A DNA stretch of 25,864 nucleotides, from the IMG/VR virus record IMGVR_UViG_3300042507_004054, positions 1 through 25,864 of that record. One strand, given 5' to 3'. This stretch comes from a virus. Shown piece by piece: positions 1 to 7,036 of this stretch. Each line of letters starts with the position of its first letter. The stretch's first letter is position 1. Both the position numbers and the translations under genes were made by a program. The notes beneath the pieces were generated by a model. The model saw only the letters and a program-made list of their open reading frames with translations, was not told where the DNA came from and searched no databases.

Positions 1-1
1 A

Positions 2-325
2 TTGAGATACAAGGGAAATGCCCCATCGGAACAAGGGAATACGAGTAATCCAGAAACGACAGGGAGCTATCGCGGGGAGTTAAAAGACTGGGTTCCACAT
101 CTTATTGGGCAGACTCCAAACTCATCCAATGCCGAGACGGGAAAACCCGCCGCGTTCCGACTGAACCCGCTTTTTTCCCTCTGGTTGATGGGTTTTCCCC
201 CGCACGAATGGGCATCCTGCGCGGAGCTGGTAATGCCATCGTCCCGCAAGTCGCGGCGGAATTTGTCGCGGCCTACCTTGACTGTTTCCAAGAAGAATGG
301 ACCTGAGGAGGAATCGTGGATTTGA
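2..325 (+). CDS. DNA cytosine methyltransferase, C-terminal end (open at left edge)
   Basis: The reading frame is already open at base 2, so this is the 3' end of a gene that starts outside the window. The segment LNPLFSLWLMGFPPHEW (about 161-211) matches the 'LNP-x-F-x-x-WLMGFP' signature in the C-terminal part of phage C5-cytosine DNA methyltransferases, which transfer a methyl group from SAM to cytosine and usually protect phage DNA from restriction. After this motif the frame gives a Ser/Arg-rich tail (SSRKSRRNLSRPT) to the stop at 325. The typical closing motif of the family, GAGNAIVPQVAAEF, is instead encoded in frame 1 at 223-264 and stops at 306. A frame change therefore seems to separate the two conserved blocks. 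The frame-1 end also fits the next gene better, because a GAGGAGG site follows its stop directly. The family is fairly sure; which C-terminus is made is not. Confidence 0.6.
   Translation: MRYKGNAPSEQGNTSNPETTGSYRGELKDWVPHLIGQTPNSSNAETGKPAAFRLNPLFSLWLMGFPPHEWASCAELVMPSSRKSRRNLSRPTLTVSKKNGPEEESWI
305..313 (+). promoter_or_regulatory. Shine-Dalgarno-like site GAGGAGGAA
   Basis: A strong purine-rich match to the 16S rRNA tail directly after the frame-1 stop of the methyltransferase. Spacing to the ATG at 327 is about 13-15 bases, longer than ideal, so it may serve that start imperfectly. The alternative in-frame ATG at 297 lies upstream of it. Confidence 0.4.
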
Positions 326-326
326 C

Positions 327-611
327 ATGCCCCAGCACCCACACACCTGGGCCAAGAACGCCCGGTTCAAGCTCGCCTTCGCGCTGGGAGGCTGCTGCGT
401 CCAATGCGGCACAGCCAAAGACCTTGAGTTCGACTGCATCGAGCCGCAGGGGCACCGTCACCACACCCTCGGGTTCGTCAAACGCACGACCTTCTACCGC
501 AGGCAGCACAAGGAGGGCAATCTCCAGCTTCTCTGCGCCAAGTGCCACCGAAAGAAAACCAAAGCCGACCTTGTAAAAATTCAGGAAATGGAAGAAAATG
601 AACCCTTCTGA
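327..611 (+). CDS. HNH-type zinc-binding nuclease-like protein
   Basis: A 94-residue basic protein. It has a Cys pair at C24-x2-C27, a His-rich central stretch (GHRHHTLGF), and ends with GNLQLLCAKCHRKKTKAD, in which C70-x2-C73-H74 gives the second Cys pair and the last motif histidine. The 'N-LQ-LLC-x-x-CH-x-x-KT' ending is a hallmark of HNH endonucleases and their zinc fold. In phages, small HNH proteins next to terminase genes can help cut DNA during packaging, or act as homing nucleases. The position two genes upstream of the terminase fits the first role, but this is inference. ATG 327 was chosen because it follows the GAGGAGG site; ATG 297 would add ten residues. The final 14 bases overlap the next gene. 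Confidence 0.7.
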   Translation: MPQHPHTWAKNARFKLAFALGGCCVQCGTAKDLEFDCIEPQGHRHHTLGFVKRTTFYRRQHKEGNLQLLCAKCHRKKTKADLVKIQEMEENEPF

Positions 612-1107
612 AACTATGAGCAACAACCCCCAAGAAGGTATTGACTGGATTCCACACAACGGTGGGGCTTGCCCACTCAAGGATGAGGAGGTGAGTGTAT
701 GGGAGTACACGTTGAGGGGAGGAACGGTGGCAAAGGTTCACCTTAGACCTTCGGAATTTAAGTCATATTGGAGGCACGATAAGGAGGTTAACGACATCAT
801 CGCCTACCGAGTCTTGAAGTGGAAACTCGGTTTCGGCCCCCAAAAGCAACCCAACGGTACCCCGGTTGCTTCTCCGCTCACACGCCAGGAAGGCGGAAGC
901 CATTACAAGGACTGCAAGATGCAGCCAGTCGAGTTCATCCACGCCAACAAACTGAACTTCCTCGAAGGCTCGGTCGTGAAGCGCATCTGCCGCCACCGCC
1001 GCAAGAACGGTGCCGAGGACATCCGCAAGGCCATCCACGAACTTGAACTGATCCTGGCGCTGGAATACCCGGAGGGGACGACCCGCCACCCAAGCTGCCC
1101 TGACTGA
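598..1107 (+). CDS. DUF3310 domain phage protein (T7 gp1.7-like C-terminus)
   Basis: A 169-residue protein with two parts. Residues about 15-75 (IDWIPHNGGACPL ... YWRHDKEVNDIIAYR) match a short N-terminal module seen in many phage proteins, with W-x-P-H-x-GG-x-CP and a closing I-x-AYR. Residues about 100-160 (GGSHYKDCKMQPVEFI ... GAEDIRKAIHELELIL) match DUF3310, the domain related to T7 gp1.7, which is linked with nucleotide metabolism, although most members have no proven activity. The start at 598 has GGAAG five bases upstream; a second ATG at 616 lacks one. The DNA of the first half (about 600-800) is visibly less GC-rich than the second half, hinting at a joined module. Confidence 0.8.
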   Translation: MNPSETMSNNPQEGIDWIPHNGGACPLKDEEVSVWEYTLRGGTVAKVHLRPSEFKSYWRHDKEVNDIIAYRVLKWKLGFGPQKQPNGTPVASPLTRQEGGSHYKDCKMQPVEFIHANKLNFLEGSVVKRICRHRRKNGAEDIRKAIHELELILALEYPEGTTRHPSCPD

Positions 1108-1112
1108 TTGGG

Positions 1113-3035
1113 ATGAACATCACACGCACAGCTCGAAACGCCCGGCTCTTTCAGAATTTCACAAGGGTCAAGTACGGCGTTCCGTGGAAGCCCCTCATGT
1201 CCACGAAGGGGGACCCCATCGCCCCGAGGCCGGACTACCACATCGAGCGTGACATTCTCCGCAACTACGAGGCCCGAAGGCTCATTCCGAACAACCAGTT
1301 GAAGCCCTGGGAGGAGCACTTCAAGACCTTTGTCTCGCTCATCTGGGACGGCTCAAACACGAAGTACAGGTTCACCTGGAACCCCTACGCCGAACGCATC
1401 CTGGAGAACATCAGGAGCCATCGGTTCCTCGGGGTGTCCGGTCACGCTTCCTCCGGCAAGTCTCAGTTCGGGGCCATCTGGGCACTTGCCAACTTCCTCA
1501 TTGATCCTGAGAGCACAAAGGTGCTCGTCACCTCAACGTCTCTCAAGGAGTCCAGGATGCGCATCTGGGGCGTCATTGAGAAATACTGGGCGGAAGCCGA
1601 AAGCTACTTCAGCCAGTTCGGAGGAGGGATGCCAGGCAAGCTCGTCACATCGTCAGGCAGCATTGTAGGCACCATCAAGGGAAAGTCGGACGAACTCATC
1701 GGCCTTACTCTCGTTGCCGGGGGGAAGGGGAATGACGGGGATGCATCCACCAAGATTGGCTTCAAGGCCGGGAAGCTGATCCTGGTGGCGGACGAGCTTC
1801 CCCTCCTCACACCCAAGCTCTACGACGCCGCAACGAACTTGCTCTCCAATGACGGGTTCCAAATGATAGCAACAGGGAACCTGACATCAGTGTTCGATCC
1901 TTTCGGCCAATTCACTGAGCCGGAGAACGGTTGGGCCAGCATCACCGAGGAGGACATGGAGTGGCGCACGAAGATCGGGGGTTACTGCATCCGTTTTGAT
2001 GGTGAGAAATCTCCCAACGTCATTGCAGGCAGAGAGCTTTACAAAGGTCTGCTCACCCAGACGGGCTTGGACGAGATCCGTGCGAAGTTCGGCGAACGCT
2101 CTGCGGGTTACTACCGAATGGTCAAGTCATTCCCCTGCCCGACGGGGGCGATTGACACCATCTACTCCGAACCCGAGCTGGTGAGCCGACTGTGCGGCAA
2201 AGGCGACACCCCCTGGCTTCGCAAGCCGACGCCCATTGCCTTCCTTGACCCGTCCTTCTCCAAGGGAGGCGACGCCGCCGCAGCTAGTTTCGGGCTGATC
2301 GGTGACGCCCAGATCAACGGAGTCACCCTGCAAGTGCTCGAAAAGACGGACACCATTGACCTGATGATGAAGGTAGATGCCCAGCACAAGACGAAGGACC
2401 GCAACGAGCAGCTTGCCGACCTGTTCATCTTCGAGTGCGAGAAGCGCGGCATCGCCATCAGGGACAGGGGCGTTGACGCCACAGGGGGAGGCGACCCATT
2501 CGCTTCAATTCTGGCAATGAAGATGGGCCACGGCTTCCAACTTGTCAGCTTTGCCGGAGGAGCGTCGGACATGCCCGTGAGCGCCACGGACAAACGGAAG
2601 GGGAAAGACAGGTTTGTTAATCGTGTCTCGGAGCTTTGGTATGTCGGTAAAGACTTCGTATCTGGCGGACAGATTCGCGGCCTTGATCCAGCTACGATGC
2701 TGGAGCTATGCGCCCGTACGTATAAAGATGTAGGGAACAAGGTGTGCGTCGAGTCCAAGGAGGACATGAAGAAGCGAACAAGCGGACGCAGCCCCGACCG
2801 TGCCGACTCCTGGGTGGGGCTGATTGAAGTCGCCCGCAGGAATTACCGCTTCACGGCAGCCGCCAAAGCCAAGCCGCAGCAGCCAGCCAAGCCGAAGCCC
2901 TTTGACTGGTTCTCCGAAATTGAGAACCCCAGGAGGCCGGACTTCAGGGAGCAGTTCGTGGTCGGGGACGGATTTCACTCCCAGCAGCAGACATCCTGGG
3001 GAGAAGGGCTTGACAGTTCACCGAACATCTTCTAA
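1113..3035 (+). CDS. terL: Terminase large subunit
   Basis: The 640-residue motor of DNA packaging: an ATPase that pumps DNA into the prohead and a nuclease that cuts the concatemer. The Walker A motif is GHASSGKS with K116, and the Walker B motif is LILVADELP with D227-E228. The C-terminal RNase H-like nuclease has its acidic residues in IAFLDPSFSKGGDAA (D379), RGVDATGGGD (D455) and SPDRADSW (D562/D565). Both domains are complete. An N-terminal stretch of about 100 residues precedes the ATPase, and a Pro/Lys-rich tail of about 60 residues follows the nuclease. The start is five bases after the previous stop and has only a weak ribosome binding site. No small terminase is recognisable beside it. 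The glycan-related genes directly downstream are unusual neighbours for terL. Confidence 0.93.
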   Translation: MNITRTARNARLFQNFTRVKYGVPWKPLMSTKGDPIAPRPDYHIERDILRNYEARRLIPNNQLKPWEEHFKTFVSLIWDGSNTKYRFTWNPYAERILENIRSHRFLGVSGHASSGKSQFGAIWALANFLIDPESTKVLVTSTSLKESRMRIWGVIEKYWAEAESYFSQFGGGMPGKLVTSSGSIVGTIKGKSDELIGLTLVAGGKGNDGDASTKIGFKAGKLILVADELPLLTPKLYDAATNLLSNDGFQMIATGNLTSVFDPFGQFTEPENGWASITEEDMEWRTKIGGYCIRFDGEKSPNVIAGRELYKGLLTQTGLDEIRAKFGERSAGYYRMVKSFPCPTGAIDTIYSEPELVSRLCGKGDTPWLRKPTPIAFLDPSFSKGGDAAAASFGLIGDAQINGVTLQVLEKTDTIDLMMKVDAQHKTKDRNEQLADLFIFECEKRGIAIRDRGVDATGGGDPFASILAMKMGHGFQLVSFAGGASDMPVSATDKRKGKDRFVNRVSELWYVGKDFVSGGQIRGLDPATMLELCARTYKDVGNKVCVESKEDMKKRTSGRSPDRADSWVGLIEVARRNYRFTAAAKAKPQQPAKPKPFDWFSEIENPRRPDFREQFVVGDGFHSQQQTSWGEGLDSSPNIF

Positions 3036-3047
3036 TTACGGAAACGC

Positions 3048-3620
3048 ATGAACGAACAGTCCAAGTCGCACAACGCCCGTCTCCGCAACGGGGATTACAG
3101 GTTCCTCCGAGGCAACGTCCTCGACATCGGCTGCGGCCCTGATCCTATCAAGCTGCCACCCCCCGCCGTCGTGACAGGCTGGGACTTGAAGGACGGTGAC
3201 GCACAGTATCTCGCCACGCTGAAGGACGAGTCGTTCGACGCCGTGGTGTCCAGTCATTGCCTTGAGCACATGGTCTGCGTCGCCACGTCGCTCAAGAACT
3301 GGGCGAGGGTGCTCAAGACGGGGGGCTACATGTCCATCTCGGTGCCTTCCTGGCTCGCCTATGAAAGGTGCCAGTGGCCTTCCCGCTACAATGACGATCA
3401 CAAGGCGAGCTTCGACCTGATCGACCCTGTGGTGCGCCCCGACCACAACTTCTACACCATGCGCGACATGAGGCGCATCGGCCTGGAGTGCGGCCTCACT
3501 CTTGAAGACGCCCGCATGGAGATTGACAACTACGACCTCGCACGGACGTGGGACACGTCGTTCGACCAGACTCGCGGAAACGCCCTGGCGCAGGTGACAT
3601 TCGTTTTCTTCAAGGCATGA
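3048..3620 (+). CDS. SAM-dependent class I methyltransferase
   Basis: A 190-residue Methyltransf_11-like protein. Motif I is VLDIGCGPDP (D26, G28, G30), which binds SAM. FDAVVSSHCLEHM (from F63) is the usual post-strand-4 motif of small-molecule methyltransferases, and RVLKTGGYMSISVP follows as the strand 5 region. It lacks the NPPY/DPPY motif of DNA adenine methyltransferases and the Pro-Cys of C5 enzymes, so DNA is not the likely substrate. Because two glycosyltransferase genes follow, methylation of a sugar or another surface component is plausible (inference). GGAAA stands five bases before the ATG. The stop overlaps the next start as ATGA. Confidence 0.8.
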   Translation: MNEQSKSHNARLRNGDYRFLRGNVLDIGCGPDPIKLPPPAVVTGWDLKDGDAQYLATLKDESFDAVVSSHCLEHMVCVATSLKNWARVLKTGGYMSISVPSWLAYERCQWPSRYNDDHKASFDLIDPVVRPDHNFYTMRDMRRIGLECGLTLEDARMEIDNYDLARTWDTSFDQTRGNALAQVTFVFFKA

Positions 3621-5170
3621 GCAAGCTCACCCCCGTCGCCTTCCACTCCTTCAACCAGCGGCACCTCTACCACAGGCTGGCCGAGCATTGCCTTCAGCTT
3701 GACGGCACCAAGATCAAACTCGTTGAGGGGCCTGAGCCGAACGTCGGCTACCCTGCCGTGTGCAACGTCGCCTTCCGCACCGTGTGCGAAGCCATGAAGG
3801 GAAAGCCCTTCGTCTGGCTGGAGGCTGATTCAATTCCTACCAAAGCAGGGTGGCTTAAAGCCCTGGAGGAGGAATGGAGGGTGGCGCAGAGCTTTGGCAA
3901 GTCGGTGCTGTGGACATCCGACAACCACCCGCCGCATGACCTTTGCACGGGCATCGGCGTCTATGGGCCTGACGCCCTCTCCCTTGTCCCCGAGGGTCTG
4001 GCGGACGACGGCTTTGACGGTTACATCCTGAAGAACCACGCCGACAAGATCCACAAGACGCCGCTGATCCATCACGCCTACGGTCGCTACGACGACAAGG
4101 GTGACGTGACGCTCATCCGGCAGCCCGTTGTCCGTGAAGATGCCGTCATCTACCACAAGGATCAGTTCCAAGACCTGATCTCGGTTGAGCGGCACTTCGG
4201 CTCGTCCGGCGACTTCGGTGACATCATCTACCTGCTGCCCGTCATCCAGGCGAACGGCGGGGGCTACCTGTGGCTTTACGACCGCCCATGGACGAACCGC
4301 ATCAGCAACCGCTACCACGTCATTGAACCGCTGCTCGCAGCGCAGCCCTACATCAAGGCCGTGGCGCTGGGCAACGGTCGTGGGGTCCAGTTCGACATGG
4401 CGACCTTTCGCAAGGTGTATCGCCCCGACCAACCCCTTGTCACGTCGCAGTCTAACCACGGTCGTCTGACCTACGGGTTGAAAACCGCCAGGGGAGACAA
4501 GCCGTGGCTGACCGCCCTCGTGAACACCGACGCCCGTGGCCGTGTCGTCATCGCCCGCAGCCCCCGCTACCACAACAACCTGTTCCCCTGGAAGAAGGTC
4601 GTCGCCCACTACGGCAACGCGATCCTCTTCGTCGGCATGAAGGAGGAGCACGAATCCTTTTGCAGGCAGTTCGGCGTCAAGGTGGAGCACAGGGTCACGA
4701 AGGACTTCCTCGACCTTGCCGGACTGATCGCAGGCTCCGACCTGTTCATCGGCAACCAGTCCAGCCCTTACTCCGTCGCGGAGGGGTTGAAACATCCGCG
4801 CATCCTGGAGTGCTGCCTGCGTGTCCCCGACTGCATCTACCCGAACGGCGGTCAAATCTGCTTCGACGGGAACCTTGATTATTTCCCGGCAGGAGGAGGA
4901 AAACCCAGGACGGACATTGAGAAGCCCGCCAAGTTCAAGAAGGAGGCGTGGTATGTCTGCCCTCCCGGCAAGTGGCAGTATCCAGGGTTCCGTCCTCAAA
5001 ACGACCTCGCGGCCCTTGCGCAGATGGTGGCACGCGAGCAGGGTGTCAAGGCGTCCGACGTGAAGCAGGCCATCTACCAGCACAACTGCGAACGCCTGCC
5101 AGACTTCTTCACCGAACAGACCCCCGCCCTCTTTGAGAGGGTTCAGAAAGCAATCCGTAACGCACAATGA
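3617..5170 (+). CDS. Two-domain glycosyltransferase (GT-A-like plus GT9-like)
   Basis: A 517-residue protein starting at the ATGA overlap with the methyltransferase. Residues about 1-180 resemble a GT-A glycosyltransferase: PFVWLEADSIPTKAGW contains E69-A70-D71, in the place of the metal-binding DxD motif. Residues about 195-430 resemble GT9 heptosyltransferases (GT-B fold): SSGDFGDIIYLLPVI near residue 199 and DLFIGNQSSPYSVAEGL at 375-391, equivalent to the 'F-x-G-x-D-S-G-x-x-H-x-A' sugar-nucleotide loop. The Asp and His of that loop are not conserved, so donor binding or activity may differ. The last 100 residues match nothing I recognise. The product is presumably a cytoplasmic enzyme acting on a glycan of host surface or virion. 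The fold assignment is fairly good; substrates are unknown. Confidence 0.65.
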   Translation: MSKLTPVAFHSFNQRHLYHRLAEHCLQLDGTKIKLVEGPEPNVGYPAVCNVAFRTVCEAMKGKPFVWLEADSIPTKAGWLKALEEEWRVAQSFGKSVLWTSDNHPPHDLCTGIGVYGPDALSLVPEGLADDGFDGYILKNHADKIHKTPLIHHAYGRYDDKGDVTLIRQPVVREDAVIYHKDQFQDLISVERHFGSSGDFGDIIYLLPVIQANGGGYLWLYDRPWTNRISNRYHVIEPLLAAQPYIKAVALGNGRGVQFDMATFRKVYRPDQPLVTSQSNHGRLTYGLKTARGDKPWLTALVNTDARGRVVIARSPRYHNNLFPWKKVVAHYGNAILFVGMKEEHESFCRQFGVKVEHRVTKDFLDLAGLIAGSDLFIGNQSSPYSVAEGLKHPRILECCLRVPDCIYPNGGQICFDGNLDYFPAGGGKPRTDIEKPAKFKKEAWYVCPPGKWQYPGFRPQNDLAALAQMVAREQGVKASDVKQAIYQHNCERLPDFFTEQTPALFERVQKAIRNAQ

Positions 5171-6243
5171 TTATCGTCATCCCCATCGGCTCCACCAAGG
5201 AGCGTGAAACCCTGAAGCTGCTCACCGAGGCGATTGTCGCCCTCGGCCCCGTCAGCCAGCCTGTCCTGCTCGCCTCGGTGCCCTCCATGCTGCCGGATGC
5301 CGAAGCCGCCGCCAAGGCTTTGAAGGCCGTCTGCTCATCCGTGGAGGTGGTCAGCACCGAGAACGAGTTCGCCCATGGCTGGTTCAGGGGGCCGAACCGC
5401 ATGTTCCACTGGGTCGTCACGCACCTTGAGGAGAAGGACACCAACCAGCCGTTCCTGTGGCTTGAAGTGGACGCCTGCCCCCTTGTCAAAGGCTGGGCTT
5501 CAAAGCTGGAGAAGGCCTACGAGGACGCCGGGATGCCCCACTTCGGGTTCGTCCGTCCGACCAACCACAAGAACCCAGACGGCAGCATCTACACCAAGCC
5601 GGGGGACAACATGCTTCTGGGCGTGTCGATCTATCCGCCGCACATGCTCAAGAATCCATCTCTGGCTCCGCTGCTGCGCAACCTGTCCATTGAAAGCGAG
5701 AAGGCCCACGCCCCCTACCCGTGGGACATCTACTGCCGGTGGCAGTTTTTCAAGAGGGGCGTCCACTCCACGTTCCTGATCTACGACCGCTGGTGTACGG
5801 TGAAATATAAGCGTGATTTCGGAGCTTTAACCTGCGAACCGCATCCTGACTTCCCGACTGCCCAGGGTGGCGTCATCCCAGCAGGAACGCTGCTCGTCCA
5901 CGGGTGCAAGGACGACACGCTGCACCGGCTGGTCATTGCCGAGAACGCCGTCCCAACAGCCCCGGCGAAGCCTGTTCCACCCCCTCGTCCAGTCAAGATC
6001 AACGTAGTCCCTCCGGCCATCATCCAGCCGCACGAAGGCGGGGCGTCACGGTTCCACAAGATCGTTGACCCCTTGGAGAGGGTGAAGGCCGTCATCAAGG
6101 CCATGAACGACAACAAGATCCCTCCTCGGTTGACACAGGTCGCCAAGGCGGCGAAGCTCGACAAGGCGTTCGCCAAGGAAATCGTCCACAAGCTCGGCTA
6201 CGAAGTCGTGTCCTGGGGAAAACTCGTCACCTCTGAAATCTAA
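5167..6243 (+). CDS. GT-A-like glycosyltransferase with C-terminal extension
   Basis: A 358-residue protein, translationally coupled to the previous gene through ATGA. PFLWLEVDACPLVKGWASKL (E100-V101-D102) is clearly related to PFVWLEADSIPTKAGW of the upstream protein, and both continue with a similar stretch (NMLLGVSIYPPHML versus CTGIGVYGPDAL). The two GT-A-like domains are therefore probably paralogues. Residues up to about 255 form the enzyme-like part. A proline-rich linker (APAKPVPPPRPVKINVVPP) leads to a small basic, helical segment of about 55 residues (ERVKAVIKAMNDNKIPPRL ... KEIVHKLGYEVVSW) that resembles a helix-turn-helix or winged-helix unit. I do not know its role; it may bind nucleic acid or a partner. 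Confidence 0.6.
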   Translation: MIIVIPIGSTKERETLKLLTEAIVALGPVSQPVLLASVPSMLPDAEAAAKALKAVCSSVEVVSTENEFAHGWFRGPNRMFHWVVTHLEEKDTNQPFLWLEVDACPLVKGWASKLEKAYEDAGMPHFGFVRPTNHKNPDGSIYTKPGDNMLLGVSIYPPHMLKNPSLAPLLRNLSIESEKAHAPYPWDIYCRWQFFKRGVHSTFLIYDRWCTVKYKRDFGALTCEPHPDFPTAQGGVIPAGTLLVHGCKDDTLHRLVIAENAVPTAPAKPVPPPRPVKINVVPPAIIQPHEGGASRFHKIVDPLERVKAVIKAMNDNKIPPRLTQVAKAAKLDKAFAKEIVHKLGYEVVSWGKLVTSEI

Positions 6244-6482
6244 TGCACCAGTTCATCAAAGACCTTCAAGACAGCCCCAAAGTCCAGGCACGCCTTCGTC
6301 GTGACAAGGAGATTGAGGCTCGCACCCTTCACGTCGTCCAGGCGCTTCTCAACAGGCTTGACCCCATCCAGGGCGTCGGCAAGCTGGTGTTCCGCCTGAC
6401 CACCGAGAACGACGAGGTGATTGCCGAGGTGGGCATCCGTCGTGAGGATCAGCCCTCCCTCATCCAGCACCCAGGCTCGTAG
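6243..6482 (+). CDS. Hypothetical protein, 79 residues
   Basis: A small charged, mostly helical protein (MHQFIKDLQDSPKVQARLRR ...) with no family I recognise. Its ATG shares one base with the previous TAA (TAATG), a normal coupling arrangement, and it is the last gene of the plus-strand unit. The final 34 bases run antisense to the end of the minus-strand Cys-rich gene, so the C-terminus is constrained by two genes. The tight junction and absence of another candidate in the interval support a real gene. Confidence 0.55.
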   Translation: MHQFIKDLQDSPKVQARLRRDKEIEARTLHVVQALLNRLDPIQGVGKLVFRLTTENDEVIAEVGIRREDQPSLIQHPGS

Positions 6483-7036
6483 CCGGGCGTGATGCCTAGC
6501 TTCTCGTCAACCCGCTTGAGCACGTCCAGCGGGATTGAAGCCTTGGAGGCAAGGTCGCATCCGCAGGCGAGGCAGGACTTCCTGTACACGTCCTCGGCGC
6601 GGGGAACCTTCCTGCCACCCATCAGCTCGGTGATCTGCTTCGCCAGCCACCCGCACCCGCCACAACTGATCTGGCCTTTCTGAGGGCAGACGGCGCAGAT
6701 GTCCAGACGGCGGCGGTGCTCCTCCTCGCTCACCAGTTCCGAGCCCTTGCGAAGCTCGTTCATCGTCCCCATGAAGCGTTTGATGTCGCTGCCGGTGAAC
6801 CGCCTCTTGTTGGAGTAGTCCTCATCGACAGGGATCTTCGGGTTGGCTGCAATGACCGCCTGTTCAAGCTCGTCAACCCAGGTGGCCGGGAAGGGGATGT
6901 TGCAAGCCTCCCGGTGGTCGCGGACGCGCTTCACAAAGCCGTTCCAGTTCCAGTCCTGGATTTTGACGCCCGTCTCAGGCTGGACGTATGTCCACATCCC
7001 GGCGACGGGGTGGTTTTTGTTTCGGATGCGCTTCAT
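6449..7036 (-). CDS. Cys-rich, probable zinc-ribbon phage protein
   Basis: A 195-residue protein starting at the ATGA overlap with the giant gene, with GGAG just upstream; a longer start at 7081 lies inside that gene and is less likely. The N-terminal 60 residues (WTYVQPETGVKIQDWNW ... FVKRVRDHREACNIPFP) look like a short module that precedes zinc-ribbon segments in many phage and bacterial proteins. The C-terminal part has cysteines at 114, 117, 125, 128, 155, 158, 160 and 190, in the order CAVC, CGGC, CLACGC and GCW, enough for one or two zinc sites. It is the last gene of the late operon. The function is unknown; binding nucleic acid or assisting assembly are both open. Confidence 0.65.
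   Translation of the reverse strand: MKRIRNKNHPVAGMWTYVQPETGVKIQDWNWNGFVKRVRDHREACNIPFPATWVDELEQAVIAANPKIPVDEDYSNKRRFTGSDIKRFMGTMNELRKGSELVSEEEHRRRLDICAVCPQKGQISCGGCGWLAKQITELMGGRKVPRAEDVYRKSCLACGCDLASKASIPLDVLKRVDEKLGITPGYEPGCWMREG
6470..6487. terminator. Hairpin at the junction of converging genes
   Basis: CCC-A-GGCT, loop CGT, AGCC-GGG forms a seven-pair stem with one bulged A. It spans the stop codon of the 79-residue gene, exactly where the two transcription units meet. There is no T-run on either side, so this is not a classical intrinsic terminator. A bidirectional stop is possible but unproven. Confidence 0.25.

Noticed and set aside
598-1107. Small terminase subunit encoded before terL
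   Set aside because: The gene there matches DUF3310 and lacks an N-terminal helix-turn-helix typical of small terminases.
3048-3620. DNA methyltransferase role for the small SAM enzyme
   Set aside because: No DPPY/NPPY or Pro-Cys catalytic motif; sequence resembles small-molecule methyltransferases.
3830-5167. Long 445-residue minus-strand frame opposite the two-domain glycosyltransferase
   Set aside because: Shadow of a gene with clear motifs and ATGA couplings at both ends; its own translation is Val/Asp-rich without domains.
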